Shown piece by piece: positions 6,835 to 13,107 of a stretch of 14,444 nt of DNA; the stretch's first letter is position 1, and each line of letters starts with the position of its first letter. The DNA comes from SKVL01 sp964559575 (GTDB lineage Bacteria > Patescibacteriota > Minisyncoccia > Phycocordibacterales > CSBR16-193). Location of the stretch: the NCBI GenBank assembly GCA_964559575.1, contig CAZLGQ010000010.1, positions 1 through 14,444 on the forward strand, read 5' to 3'. The notes under the pieces are model-generated. The model saw nothing but the letters and a program-made list of their open reading frames with translations. It was not told where the DNA came from and made no database searches. Position numbers and translations under genes: made by a program.

Positions 6835-6874
6835 CAAGCTTAAAATCGGGGTTCGATTCCCCGTAGGGTCACCA
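6800..6874 (+). tRNA. tRNA-Glu (anticodon CTC), CCA encoded
   Basis: Full cloverleaf. Acceptor GGCCCTA/TAGGGTC pairs over 7 bp with one G-T; the D arm GTCTAACGGTTAGGAC is the hallmark of tRNA-Glu; anticodon stem TAAGC/GCTTA has loop TTCTCAA, giving anticodon CTC; T arm CGGGG-TTCGATT-CCCCG; discriminator A6871; CCA encoded at 6872-6874. It reads GAG codons. Its first 35 bases are shared with the broken copy upstream. The promoter cannot be assigned, since the sequence upstream is the structured block and the gap. Confidence 0.95.
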
Positions 6875-6981
6875 AATTACCATTATTTTTTTGGTGAGTT
6901 AAAAAATTACTTTTTAAATTAATATATCTAGAGAATTTGTGATATATTTAATATAAAGATTACTAAATAATATTTTGAAAA

Positions 6982-7827
6982 ATGAAAAAAACTTTTTTAA
7001 TTATATTTTCAATAATTATTTTAATGATTATTGTTACTACTTTTTTTGTTTTTATGAAAGATGATGAAAAACCACCTGATATTGTTGGTTATGTTTTTTC
7101 AATTGAAAGTAATTCATTTTTAGTAGCTGATGGTATAGAAAGTGATCATCCTTATGATGGAGATATTGATAGATTAGTAGGAGATGCTTTTTACTTTAGT
7201 ACATCTGAAGATACTGTTGTTTTTGATTCTTATGGTGATGAAATAGACTTTATTGATATAGATATTCATGATGAAGTTAAGGTCTGGATAGACGGACCTG
7301 TTATGGAGAGTTATCCTGCTCAGGCTGAAGCGGTTAAAATTAAATTATCAGGTGAAACATTTAGTGTAGAGGATGCCGTTTCTTTTACTTGTGATGATAC
7401 TAACAAGGCTCGTTTAGAGGTAATAGAAAAACTTAAAAAAAATTGGTCTGATCTGGAACAGGATATATCTCAAAGACCTTCTTTGGGGTCGGAGGTTTGG
7501 TCTAAACCATATCATGTTCAGTTTATTGGTAATGATCATATTATGATCGCTTTTGAAGACGGTCATGTTATATTAACTGCTGTTTTTGAGTTTAAATGCA
7601 GGGAAGAGGGTTTGGTTGAAGATTTTGTTTTTGTTGATAATTATGATTTTCCATTAGAAGAGCAGGCTTGGAATGATCTAAGAGAAGAATTTGGTAATTT
7701 AGAACGTGATATTAATACTTATACTTCTATACCTGTTTATACAGAGGGAGTAATGATAGAAGTTGATGACTGGGAAGAGATAGATTCTAATGTTTTTATA
7801 TTAGATTTAGGGGAAGGTAAAATGTAG
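6982..7827 (+). CDS. Membrane-anchored DUF3221-like protein of unknown function
   Basis: 281 residues, beginning with a hydrophobic signal or anchor segment (about 4-25). Residues 34-122 resemble DUF3221 (YobA-like small beta-barrel proteins): I-V-G-Y-V near 34, then S-F-L-V-A-D-G-I, a D-A-F-Y-F-S-T segment, D-E-V-K-V-W-I-D-G-P-V and S-Y-P-A-Q-A-E-A. That family is secreted or lipidated in Firmicutes and has no defined function. The start lacks a lipobox cysteine, so it is probably a membrane anchor rather than a lipoprotein. The acidic remainder (about 130-281) matches nothing I know. ATG 6982 has no Shine-Dalgarno sequence. It ends before a bidirectional terminator and appears to be a single-gene unit. 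Confidence 0.6.
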   Translation: MKKTFLIIFSIIILMIIVTTFFVFMKDDEKPPDIVGYVFSIESNSFLVADGIESDHPYDGDIDRLVGDAFYFSTSEDTVVFDSYGDEIDFIDIDIHDEVKVWIDGPVMESYPAQAEAVKIKLSGETFSVEDAVSFTCDDTNKARLEVIEKLKKNWSDLEQDISQRPSLGSEVWSKPYHVQFIGNDHIMIAFEDGHVILTAVFEFKCREEGLVEDFVFVDNYDFPLEEQAWNDLREEFGNLERDINTYTSIPVYTEGVMIEVDDWEEIDSNVFILDLGEGKM

Positions 7828-7848
7828 TTTTTAAAAAAACAAAGAAAT

Positions 7849-7881
7849 ACGATACTTTTTATTATAAGTATCGTGTTTTTT
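7849..7881. terminator. Bidirectional terminator between convergent genes
   Basis: Perfect 9-bp stem ACGATACTT (7849-7857) with AAGTATCGT (7866-7874), 8-nt loop. T-rich sequence follows on the plus strand (7876-7881) and an A-rich tract precedes it (7832-7848), which is T-rich on the minus strand. It serves the gene ending at 7827 and the minus-strand carboxypeptidase ending at 7880. Confidence 0.85.
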
Positions 7882-8851
7882 ATTTAAGTTTGGGATTCTT
7901 TTCTAACCACTTATATATTTTTTCAGCATCAGATCTTCTGTTTTCTGATCTTAAAATAACAACTGCAAATATATCATCGTTTATTTTAAAAAGAGAAGTG
8001 TAGGTCTGTTTGGCTTCAGGTAAATATCCTGTTTTACCTCCTATGAAATTATTTACAGGAACATTATCAAGAATATTTAAATTTCTAAAAGTAAGTGGCA
8101 TCCCGTAAATATTTGGAAGTTGAAAATCTTTTTCACGTGTTATGTCTAATATTTCCGGGTGTTTTTTCTTTATATATTCAAGAAGCTTTACTATTTCATT
8201 AGGAGTTGAAACATTTTCAGGACTTAATCCATGAGCATCAAAAAAAGACGATCTTTTCATTCCTATTTGGTGAGCTTTAATGTTCATTAATCTTACGAAC
8301 ATTCCGGAGTCCATAAAGTATGTTAAAGATTCCGAAGCGTCATTTGTTGACTGTATCAAAGAAGCTTTCATTAGATCTTCAACTCTAACTTGAGCTCCTG
8401 GAAATAGAGAAGGGCTATACCCATGAGATCTTAACATTGGTTGTGTAAGGGTTATTATTTCTTCTCTGTTTAGATACTCTGAAGCTATAACGGAACTTAG
8501 AAGTTTGGTTATTGAAGCTATGGGATTTTTTTTATTGCTATCTCTTTTAAGTAATACGTAATTATCTTTAGTTAGGTTAACGACGGTAAAAGATTCTGCG
8601 TCTATATCTTTTTTTAAATCTAAACCTGAAACCCTCCATTTGAGGTATCTCTTTTCTTCTATTAGTTCTTTTATGTAGTTGAGTCTTTCTTCTTCGGTTC
8701 TCTCATTATTTACTTCAGTTTCTTCAACAGAGGAGCTTTCTGTAATATTGCTTGATTCAATATTGATATGCGCTTCAGTCTTGCTTAAACTGATAAAGGC
8801 GGATGTTATTATAATAGTTAAAAAAAACGGTATTAGAAGTTTTCCTTTCAT
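7880..8851 (-). CDS. dacA: D-alanyl-D-alanine carboxypeptidase (peptidase S11 family)
   Basis: Low-molecular-weight penicillin-binding protein that trims the terminal D-Ala of peptidoglycan stem peptides outside the membrane. Of 323 residues, about 5-22 form a signal or anchor segment, followed by a polar, Glu/Ser-rich linker (about 30-65). The catalytic domain has all three motifs: S113-I-T-K116, S168-T-N170 and K273-T-G275, plus the A-H-G-L-S and S-T-P-N segments typical of S11 enzymes. No C-terminal amphipathic anchor domain of the PBP5 kind is present, so retention probably depends on the N-terminal segment. VanY- or endopeptidase-like specificity cannot be excluded. Divergent from the glycosylase gene at 8971. 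Confidence 0.9.
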   Translation of the reverse strand: MKGKLLIPFFLTIIITSAFISLSKTEAHINIESSNITESSSVEETEVNNERTEEERLNYIKELIEEKRYLKWRVSGLDLKKDIDAESFTVVNLTKDNYVLLKRDSNKKNPIASITKLLSSVIASEYLNREEIITLTQPMLRSHGYSPSLFPGAQVRVEDLMKASLIQSTNDASESLTYFMDSGMFVRLMNIKAHQIGMKRSSFFDAHGLSPENVSTPNEIVKLLEYIKKKHPEILDITREKDFQLPNIYGMPLTFRNLNILDNVPVNNFIGGKTGYLPEAKQTYTSLFKINDDIFAVVILRSENRRSDAEKIYKWLEKNPKLK

Positions 8852-8876
8852 TTTTTGTTTATTATTTTAATACTGT

Positions 8877-8884
8877 ATTATAAT
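8877..8884. promoter_or_regulatory. Palindromic -10 region between divergent dacA and mpg
   Basis: The palindrome ATTATAAT gives TATAAT on both strands: 8877-8882 on the minus strand (leader about 19 nt to dacA) and 8879-8884 on the plus strand (leader about 80 nt to mpg). The -35 matches are weak on both sides (minus strand CTGATA at 8901-8906, 18-bp spacer). The minus-strand use is more likely. Confidence 0.45.
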
Positions 8885-8970
8885 ATCATAAAAAATACAT
8901 TATCAGAATAAGGGCTATGTTGATTAAAGGTGATATTTATTATTGAAAATTTTATTAAGGTAATTATTTT

Positions 8971-9501
8971 ATGACATCTATTGATCTGAAAACTGATTTT
9001 TTTAAAAGAAGCGTTTTGGAGGTTGCCCCTGATCTTTTAGGTAAGGTTTTAGTTAGAAAGAGTGATTTAAATATTATTAAAACTGTTATTACAGAAGTTG
9101 AAGCTTATGATGGAGAAAAAGATAAAGCCTGTCATGCAAGTCGTGGAAGATCTCCTAGAAATGAAGTGATGTATGGATATTCGGGATTTTGGTATGTTTA
9201 TTTGGTTTATGGAATGCATAATATGTTAAATGTTGTAACAGGTGAAGTTGGGTATCCGGCTGCTGTTTTGATTCGGGGGGTTGATAAAATAAATGGACCG
9301 GGACGTTTAACTAAATTTCTTTCAGTTGATAGAGAATTCAATAAAAAAGAGGTTTCAAAAGAAACCGGTTTATGGATAGAGGAGGGGCCTTTTAGACCTT
9401 CTTTTGATGAAATTAAAAGAACTAAACGTATAGGAGTTGATTACGCCAAAGAATGGTCTGATAAACCTTATCGTTTTTTATGGAATCCTAAAATTAATTA
9501 A
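8971..9501 (+). CDS. mpg: DNA-3-methyladenine glycosylase (AAG/MPG family)
   Basis: Monofunctional glycosylase that excises alkylated purines and hypoxanthine, starting base excision repair. The 176-residue protein carries the family's active-site landmarks: E44-A-Y46 with H55 nine residues later (equivalent to E125, Y127 and H136 of human AAG), the Y75-V-Y77-L-V-Y80 segment whose last tyrosine corresponds to the base-displacing Y162, N87 matching N169, and I-N-G-P-G-R-L-T near 107-114. It is somewhat shorter than many bacterial members but has the core complete. The start codon is preceded by AAGG at a 10-bp distance, the only Shine-Dalgarno-like sequence in the window. Its stop lies 2 bp from the stop of the convergent yqeY gene. 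Confidence 0.95.
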   Translation: MTSIDLKTDFFKRSVLEVAPDLLGKVLVRKSDLNIIKTVITEVEAYDGEKDKACHASRGRSPRNEVMYGYSGFWYVYLVYGMHNMLNVVTGEVGYPAAVLIRGVDKINGPGRLTKFLSVDREFNKKEVSKETGLWIEEGPFRPSFDEIKRTKRIGVDYAKEWSDKPYRFLWNPKIN

Positions 9502-9503
9502 AA

Positions 9504-9968
9504 TTAAAGGTCTTTTGGAAGAAGTTTTTCTACCACTCTCTTTACTATCTGTCCGTTAGCTTTACCTTTCAGGTCTTTCATAACAGTACTCATAAGCATA
9601 CCAATTTCTTTATTACTTGAGATCTTTAATTCTGCTATTTTCTTTTGTACGTACTTTTCTATTTCTTCTTCGGTCATCTGTTTGGGCATATATTTTTCTA
9701 AAATAGAAAGTTCGTATCTTTCTTTTTGGGCAAGATCATCTCTTCCTGCTTTTTCAAATTGCTCAATTGAATCTCTTCTTTGTTTTGCTAATTTGGTTAT
9801 AACTTTTAGAGCTGTCTCATCGGAAACATCCTCATCTCTGCTTCCACCTTTAGTTATTGCTTCATTTGTGAATTCAGAAATTATATTTCTAAGTGTGATT
9901 AATCTATCTCGGTCACGTGATCTTATAGATTCTTCTATTTCTTTTTTTATGTCTGAATGTATTGTCAT
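9504..9968 (-). CDS. yqeY: GatB/YqeY domain protein
   Basis: Free-standing homologue of the tRNA-binding C-terminal domain of GatB, the amidotransferase subunit that converts Glu-tRNA-Gln or Asp-tRNA-Asn. The 154-residue helical protein shows the family pattern: an N-terminal R-x-x-x-L-R-x-I segment, K-Q-R-R-D-S-I-E-Q-F near 65-75, E-x-x-I-L-x-x-Y-M-P-K-Q around 85-97 and a C-terminal G-M-L-M-S-x-V-M-K-x-L-K-G-K-A-N-G-Q-I-V. The precise role of free YqeY is unresolved. The start ATG (9966-9968) sits 8 nt after a perfect TATAAT, so the mRNA is probably leaderless. Divergent from rmuC. Confidence 0.92.
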   Translation of the reverse strand: MTIHSDIKKEIEESIRSRDRDRLITLRNIISEFTNEAITKGGSRDEDVSDETALKVITKLAKQRRDSIEQFEKAGRDDLAQKERYELSILEKYMPKQMTEEEIEKYVQKKIAELKISSNKEIGMLMSTVMKDLKGKANGQIVKRVVEKLLPKDL

Positions 9969-9976
9969 AATAGGTG

Positions 9977-9985
9977 ATTATATCA
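9977..9985 (-). promoter_or_regulatory. Extended -10 promoter of yqeY giving a leaderless mRNA
   Basis: On the minus strand TGA-TATAAT (9985-9977) ends 8 nt before the ATG at 9968. Transcription would begin about 7 nt after the -10, within 0-2 nt of the start codon. A weak -35 (ATGATA, 4 of 6) lies 18 bp upstream. Confidence 0.65.
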
Positions 9986-10041
9986 TTATTTTTTTATATT
10001 ATCATTTTTTAAATCTGTTAGTATGGAAAAAAAGCTTATTT

Positions 10042-10050
10042 TGGTATACT
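10042..10050 (+). promoter_or_regulatory. Extended -10 promoter of rmuC giving a leaderless mRNA
   Basis: TGG-TATACT (10042-10050) is followed by six bases and then ATG 10057, so the expected start of transcription coincides with the A of the start codon. No good -35 is present, as is usual for extended -10 promoters. Confidence 0.65.
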
Positions 10051-10056
10051 TTAAAC

Positions 10057-11151
10057 ATGGAAATTTATATTTTTATAATAGCGATTTTTATTTTGATCTT
10101 CATTAACCTTTTTATTACTTGGTTTTTAATTAAAAATAGGGATAGTAATAGAGTAGGTGATGATAAGAGTCTTGATTTGGTTATTAAACAGATGAATGAG
10201 TTAAATAAAACCATGGACAGTAAGATGTATGAAACCAACAGAACTGTTCAGAGTCAATTCCAAGATTCTCAAAGATTGATACAAGACATAAATAAACAGG
10301 TTAATGAACAGTTAAAAGATGTTGCTAAAGGTCAGAGTGAAATGGCCGAGAAGAGTAATCGGATCTTTGATATAGCAGAACAACTTCAAGACCTTCAAAG
10401 AACTCTTAAAAGTCAAAAAGAGAGAGGAAATTTTGGAGAGGCTAGTCTAAAACTCATTCTTTCTAATATTTTACCTCCTGAGGTTTATGAGATGGAATAT
10501 AAATTTTCAGATGGAACCAGAGTGGATGCGGTTATTCACTCTCCGGAAGGTATTATTCCCATAGATGCAAAATTTTCTTTAGATAGTTATACGGAACTTA
10601 CTAAAGATGTTGAGGATAAAGATATTGAGAATCTAGAAAAGAAATTTGGAGATGATCTAAAAAAAAGAATAGATGAGACGGCAAAATATATTAAACCCAA
10701 TGAAGGAACGTTACCATTTGCTTTCATGTATATTCCGGCTGAAGGTATATATTACGAACTTTTAGTGAAGCAAGTCTCAAAAAATACACCTAGTTCTCGT
10801 AATCTGGTTAATTATGCCATAAATGATAAAGGGGTGATAATTGTATCACCGACAACTTTTTATGCTTATTTACAGTCAGTTCTTTATGGTTTTAGAGCAT
10901 TTAAAATAGAAAAAAATACTGAAAATATAAAGAAGAATGTAAATAAACTTTCCAGACATTTTAATAGTTATAATGAATTCTTTAAAAAGATCGGTGTTTC
11001 TTTAAAAACAGCAGTAAATCATTATAATAGTGCAGATAAGGAGCTTGGGAAAATAGATAAAGATGTAGAAAGAATAACAGGTAAATCAATGGGGGTGGAT
11101 GTTTTGGAGTTAGAAAATGAACCCAAGACAGAAGAAGAAAATGAAGAATAG
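10057..11151 (+). CDS. rmuC: RmuC-family DNA recombination protein
   Basis: RmuC proteins limit inversions and rearrangements at inverted repeats in E. coli and have a predicted restriction-endonuclease-like domain. This 364-residue protein has an N-terminal membrane anchor (about 3-26), a long coiled coil (about 35-123) and the RmuC domain from R-G-N-F-G-E-A (123-129) onward, with R-V-D-A-V-I (155-160) and P-I-D-A-K-F-S-L (168-175), where D170 and K172 would be the D-x-K catalytic pair. The frame is open upstream to 9682, but that stretch is antisense to yqeY; the start at 10057 fits the domain layout and the adjacent promoter. It ends 63 bp before rplU, which has its own promoter. Confidence 0.92.
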   Translation: MEIYIFIIAIFILIFINLFITWFLIKNRDSNRVGDDKSLDLVIKQMNELNKTMDSKMYETNRTVQSQFQDSQRLIQDINKQVNEQLKDVAKGQSEMAEKSNRIFDIAEQLQDLQRTLKSQKERGNFGEASLKLILSNILPPEVYEMEYKFSDGTRVDAVIHSPEGIIPIDAKFSLDSYTELTKDVEDKDIENLEKKFGDDLKKRIDETAKYIKPNEGTLPFAFMYIPAEGIYYELLVKQVSKNTPSSRNLVNYAINDKGVIIVSPTTFYAYLQSVLYGFRAFKIEKNTENIKKNVNKLSRHFNSYNEFFKKIGVSLKTAVNHYNSADKELGKIDKDVERITGKSMGVDVLELENEPKTEEENEE

Positions 11152-11162
11152 TAATAATTAGG

Positions 11163-11191
11163 TTGCAAATAAAGGTGTTTTGATGTAAAAT
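11163..11191 (+). promoter_or_regulatory. Sigma-70-type promoter of rplU
   Basis: TTGCAA (-35, 11163-11168) and TAAAAT (-10, 11186-11191) with a 17-bp spacer. Transcription would start near 11198, leaving a leader of about 17 nt. This is the best-formed complete promoter in the window, in keeping with a ribosomal protein gene. Confidence 0.7.
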
Positions 11192-11214
11192 ATCTGTCTA
11201 TAAAAAATAAAATT

Positions 11215-11580
11215 ATGGTTAAAACAGAAGAAAAAAATAAAACTGAAAAAAAGCAAGAATCTAAGGTTTTTGCTGTATTAGAAACCGGAGGTAAACAGTA
11301 TAAGGTTTCAGAGGGAGATATTATAACTATAGAAAAGATGGAAGGTGATTATAAAGAGGGTGACGAAATAGGTTTTGATACTGTTCTTATGGTAGATGAT
11401 GGTAATAGAGCTAAAATAGGGGATCCTTATGTTAAAGGTTCAAAGGTTAAGGCAAAGTTCTTAGAAGAAGGTAGGGCTAAAAAAATATCCGTAACTCGTT
11501 ATAGATCTAAAAGTCGTTATTTTAAAAATAAAGGTCATAGACAGCCTTATAATAAAATAAAAATAGTCTCTGTGTCTTAA
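11215..11580 (+). CDS. rplU: 50S ribosomal protein L21
   Basis: Large-subunit protein that binds 23S rRNA. The core has the signature F-A-V-L-E-T-G-G-K-Q-Y-K-V near residues 19-31 and ends with the conserved K-G-H-R-Q-P-Y near 106-112. The protein is 121 residues; about 17 lysine- and glutamate-rich residues precede the usual start of L21, and no later in-frame ATG explains them as a wrong start. In most bacteria rpmA (L27) follows rplU, often with a small gene between them; here a terminator follows within 40-75 bp and no L27 is present. Own promoter at 11163-11191. Confidence 0.95.
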   Translation: MVKTEEKNKTEKKQESKVFAVLETGGKQYKVSEGDIITIEKMEGDYKEGDEIGFDTVLMVDDGNRAKIGDPYVKGSKVKAKFLEEGRAKKISVTRYRSKSRYFKNKGHRQPYNKIKIVSVS

Positions 11581-11618
11581 TTGAAACAGTATTATATATA
11601 AAACATTATTCATTCTTT

Positions 11619-11654
11619 AAAAAACTTTTTATGTAAATAAAAAGTTTTTTTTAT
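11619..11654 (+). terminator. Rho-independent terminator after rplU
   Basis: Long perfect stem, A-rich on the 5' side (11619-11632) and T-rich on the 3' side (11637-11650), around a GTAA loop, containing AAAACTTTTTAT/ATAAAAAGTTTT and ending in a run of T. The stem has only one G-C pair, but is 14 bp long. Confidence 0.8.
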
Positions 11655-11674
11655 TCCATTTTTTAGATAGGCTG

Positions 11675-11683
11675 TGATATAAT
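11675..11683 (+). promoter_or_regulatory. Extended -10 promoter of the gene at 11752
   Basis: TGA-TATAAT (11675-11683), with no convincing -35. Transcription would start near 11690, giving an AT-rich leader of about 60 nt without a Shine-Dalgarno sequence. Confidence 0.6.
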
Positions 11684-11751
11684 AAATAGAGTAAAAAGTT
11701 TGTATACACTAAATTTTTAATATTAATAACTACTAAATCAGTGTTCTGTTT

Positions 11752-12969
11752 ATGAAAAAAGAGATAAATTCGATTCTGGCATTTATCATCATTACTGTTA
11801 TAGGTATAGCTTTAGTAATTTGGTTGATCAACTTTCAACCGTTAAAAAAAGTAGAAGTAAGTGAAATTAATATTGATTTACAAGAACCAGTATCGTCTGA
11901 TATATATCAAAGATTTCAAGTTAGTCATAAAGTTCAAGAAGGTTTGGATCTAAATATTGGTTTATCGGAAATAGAGTTGGAAAGAGGGAAGGATCGTTTT
12001 ATGAGTATGATGCCCATTATTGAAAGAGATGTTATTGATAGTTCGTATCATCTTGAGATTACCCACTTAGTTGAACCTAATGACGGGGGTTTGATAGTTG
12101 AAAACCATGACTTTCCTGTAAAATCAAGTTTAAAGATAGATGATATGAAAGCGGTAGTGTATTATGTTTGGGTTAAAGCACAGGATTACGGTACTTACAC
12201 TATTACTACTACAGCGGAGATCACTGAAACAGGGGGATCAGTTTCCAAAGAATGGTCAGTGTTTGTACCGGACCCGGAAGCTTGGCCGGAACTGACTATA
12301 CGACCACTTTCTTTGGATCCTGCGGGTGTATTATTAGGAGGAACCAATGAGGTCTTGTTTAGGGTTGGGACTAATTTTGAATTTCCCGATCGAATGTTTG
12401 GATCAGCACCTTCACCTGATGAGATTCCTGAGTCTTGGGTTCCGGTTGAGAGTTTGGAATTGATAGAGGTAGATCGCTCGGGAAATGTACTTAAAACTAT
12501 TGGTCAATTAAAAATAGATCAGGAAGATCCAATGAACCGTTATACTGGAGAGTTTACTCTAGAAACCGAACAAGAGATTATCAGATTTTTTCGGGTTCAG
12601 ACAGAGTATGATGGTAGTTTAATTACTTCGGATCGGGCTACTTTTTTAGTAAGTGATTTAGCCGTACCGTATAGTCCCGGACCTAATATAACTGTAACAG
12701 ACCCGGAAACCGGTATAGAGGTTCAAGAAGATGTGGTCATAATTAGTATGACAGAAGAAGCTGAACCGAGCCGTATTAGGGAGATTATAAACAAAGAAGG
12801 AGGTGAGGTAATAAGTTCTATACCTAGTTTTTTATCTTTTAGTATTAAAGTTGATGCGAATAGTGACTTTGAAAAATTATTGGGGTTTGTTAATAGGTTT
12901 TCGGATTATAAAGAAATAGAGTATGTTGAATTGAATGTAGTAGACAGAATTGACCCTTTACCAAACTAA
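11752..12969 (+). CDS. Membrane-anchored extracellular protein with a C-terminal subtilase-propeptide-like domain
   Basis: I do not recognise this 405-residue protein as a named family. An N-terminal membrane segment (about 8-27) is followed by a beta-rich extracellular region. Residues about 50-173 end with Y-G-T-Y-T-I-T-T-T-A-E and S-x-x-W-S-V-F-V-P, as at the edge of an Ig-like or CARDB-like sandwich; 180-302 look like a second sandwich. Residues about 325-398 (D-V-V-I-I-S-M, R-I-R-E-I-I-N-K-E-G-G-E-V, S-F-S-I-K-V, I-E-Y-V-E-L-N) follow the pattern of inhibitor I9 or fervidolysin-type propeptides, but no protease domain follows. It may be a cell-surface inhibitor, chaperone or adhesion protein; this is inference. 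Transcribed from its own promoter. Confidence 0.5.
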   Translation: MKKEINSILAFIIITVIGIALVIWLINFQPLKKVEVSEINIDLQEPVSSDIYQRFQVSHKVQEGLDLNIGLSEIELERGKDRFMSMMPIIERDVIDSSYHLEITHLVEPNDGGLIVENHDFPVKSSLKIDDMKAVVYYVWVKAQDYGTYTITTTAEITETGGSVSKEWSVFVPDPEAWPELTIRPLSLDPAGVLLGGTNEVLFRVGTNFEFPDRMFGSAPSPDEIPESWVPVESLELIEVDRSGNVLKTIGQLKIDQEDPMNRYTGEFTLETEQEIIRFFRVQTEYDGSLITSDRATFLVSDLAVPYSPGPNITVTDPETGIEVQEDVVIISMTEEAEPSRIREIINKEGGEVISSIPSFLSFSIKVDANSDFEKLLGFVNRFSDYKEIEYVELNVVDRIDPLPN

Positions 12970-13107
12970 TTTTTACATATATCAACTTAAATAATAATGT
13001 TTATTGTAAATAATTTAACGGAAAAGCAGTTTCTTTAATAAAGGCGTTATTCTTGCGTAAGATTTTATAACAATTTATTTTGTTTACTTTTGTTATTTTT
13101 ATTAAAA

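Noticed and set aside
6870..6896. Terminator directly after tRNA-Glu (CACCAAA/TTTGGTG)
   Set aside because: The 5' strand includes the tRNA's own 3' end and CCA, and no T run follows; more likely chance.
9682..10056. Upstream extension of the rmuC frame
   Set aside because: It is antisense to yqeY and has no RmuC-like sequence; the membrane anchor of RmuC starts at 10057 right after an extended -10.
13067..13100. Terminator between the gene at 11752 and recR
   Set aside because: A 7-bp stem ATAACAA/TTGTTAT with a 16-nt loop and a T run exists, but it has one G-C pair only and is too weak to call.
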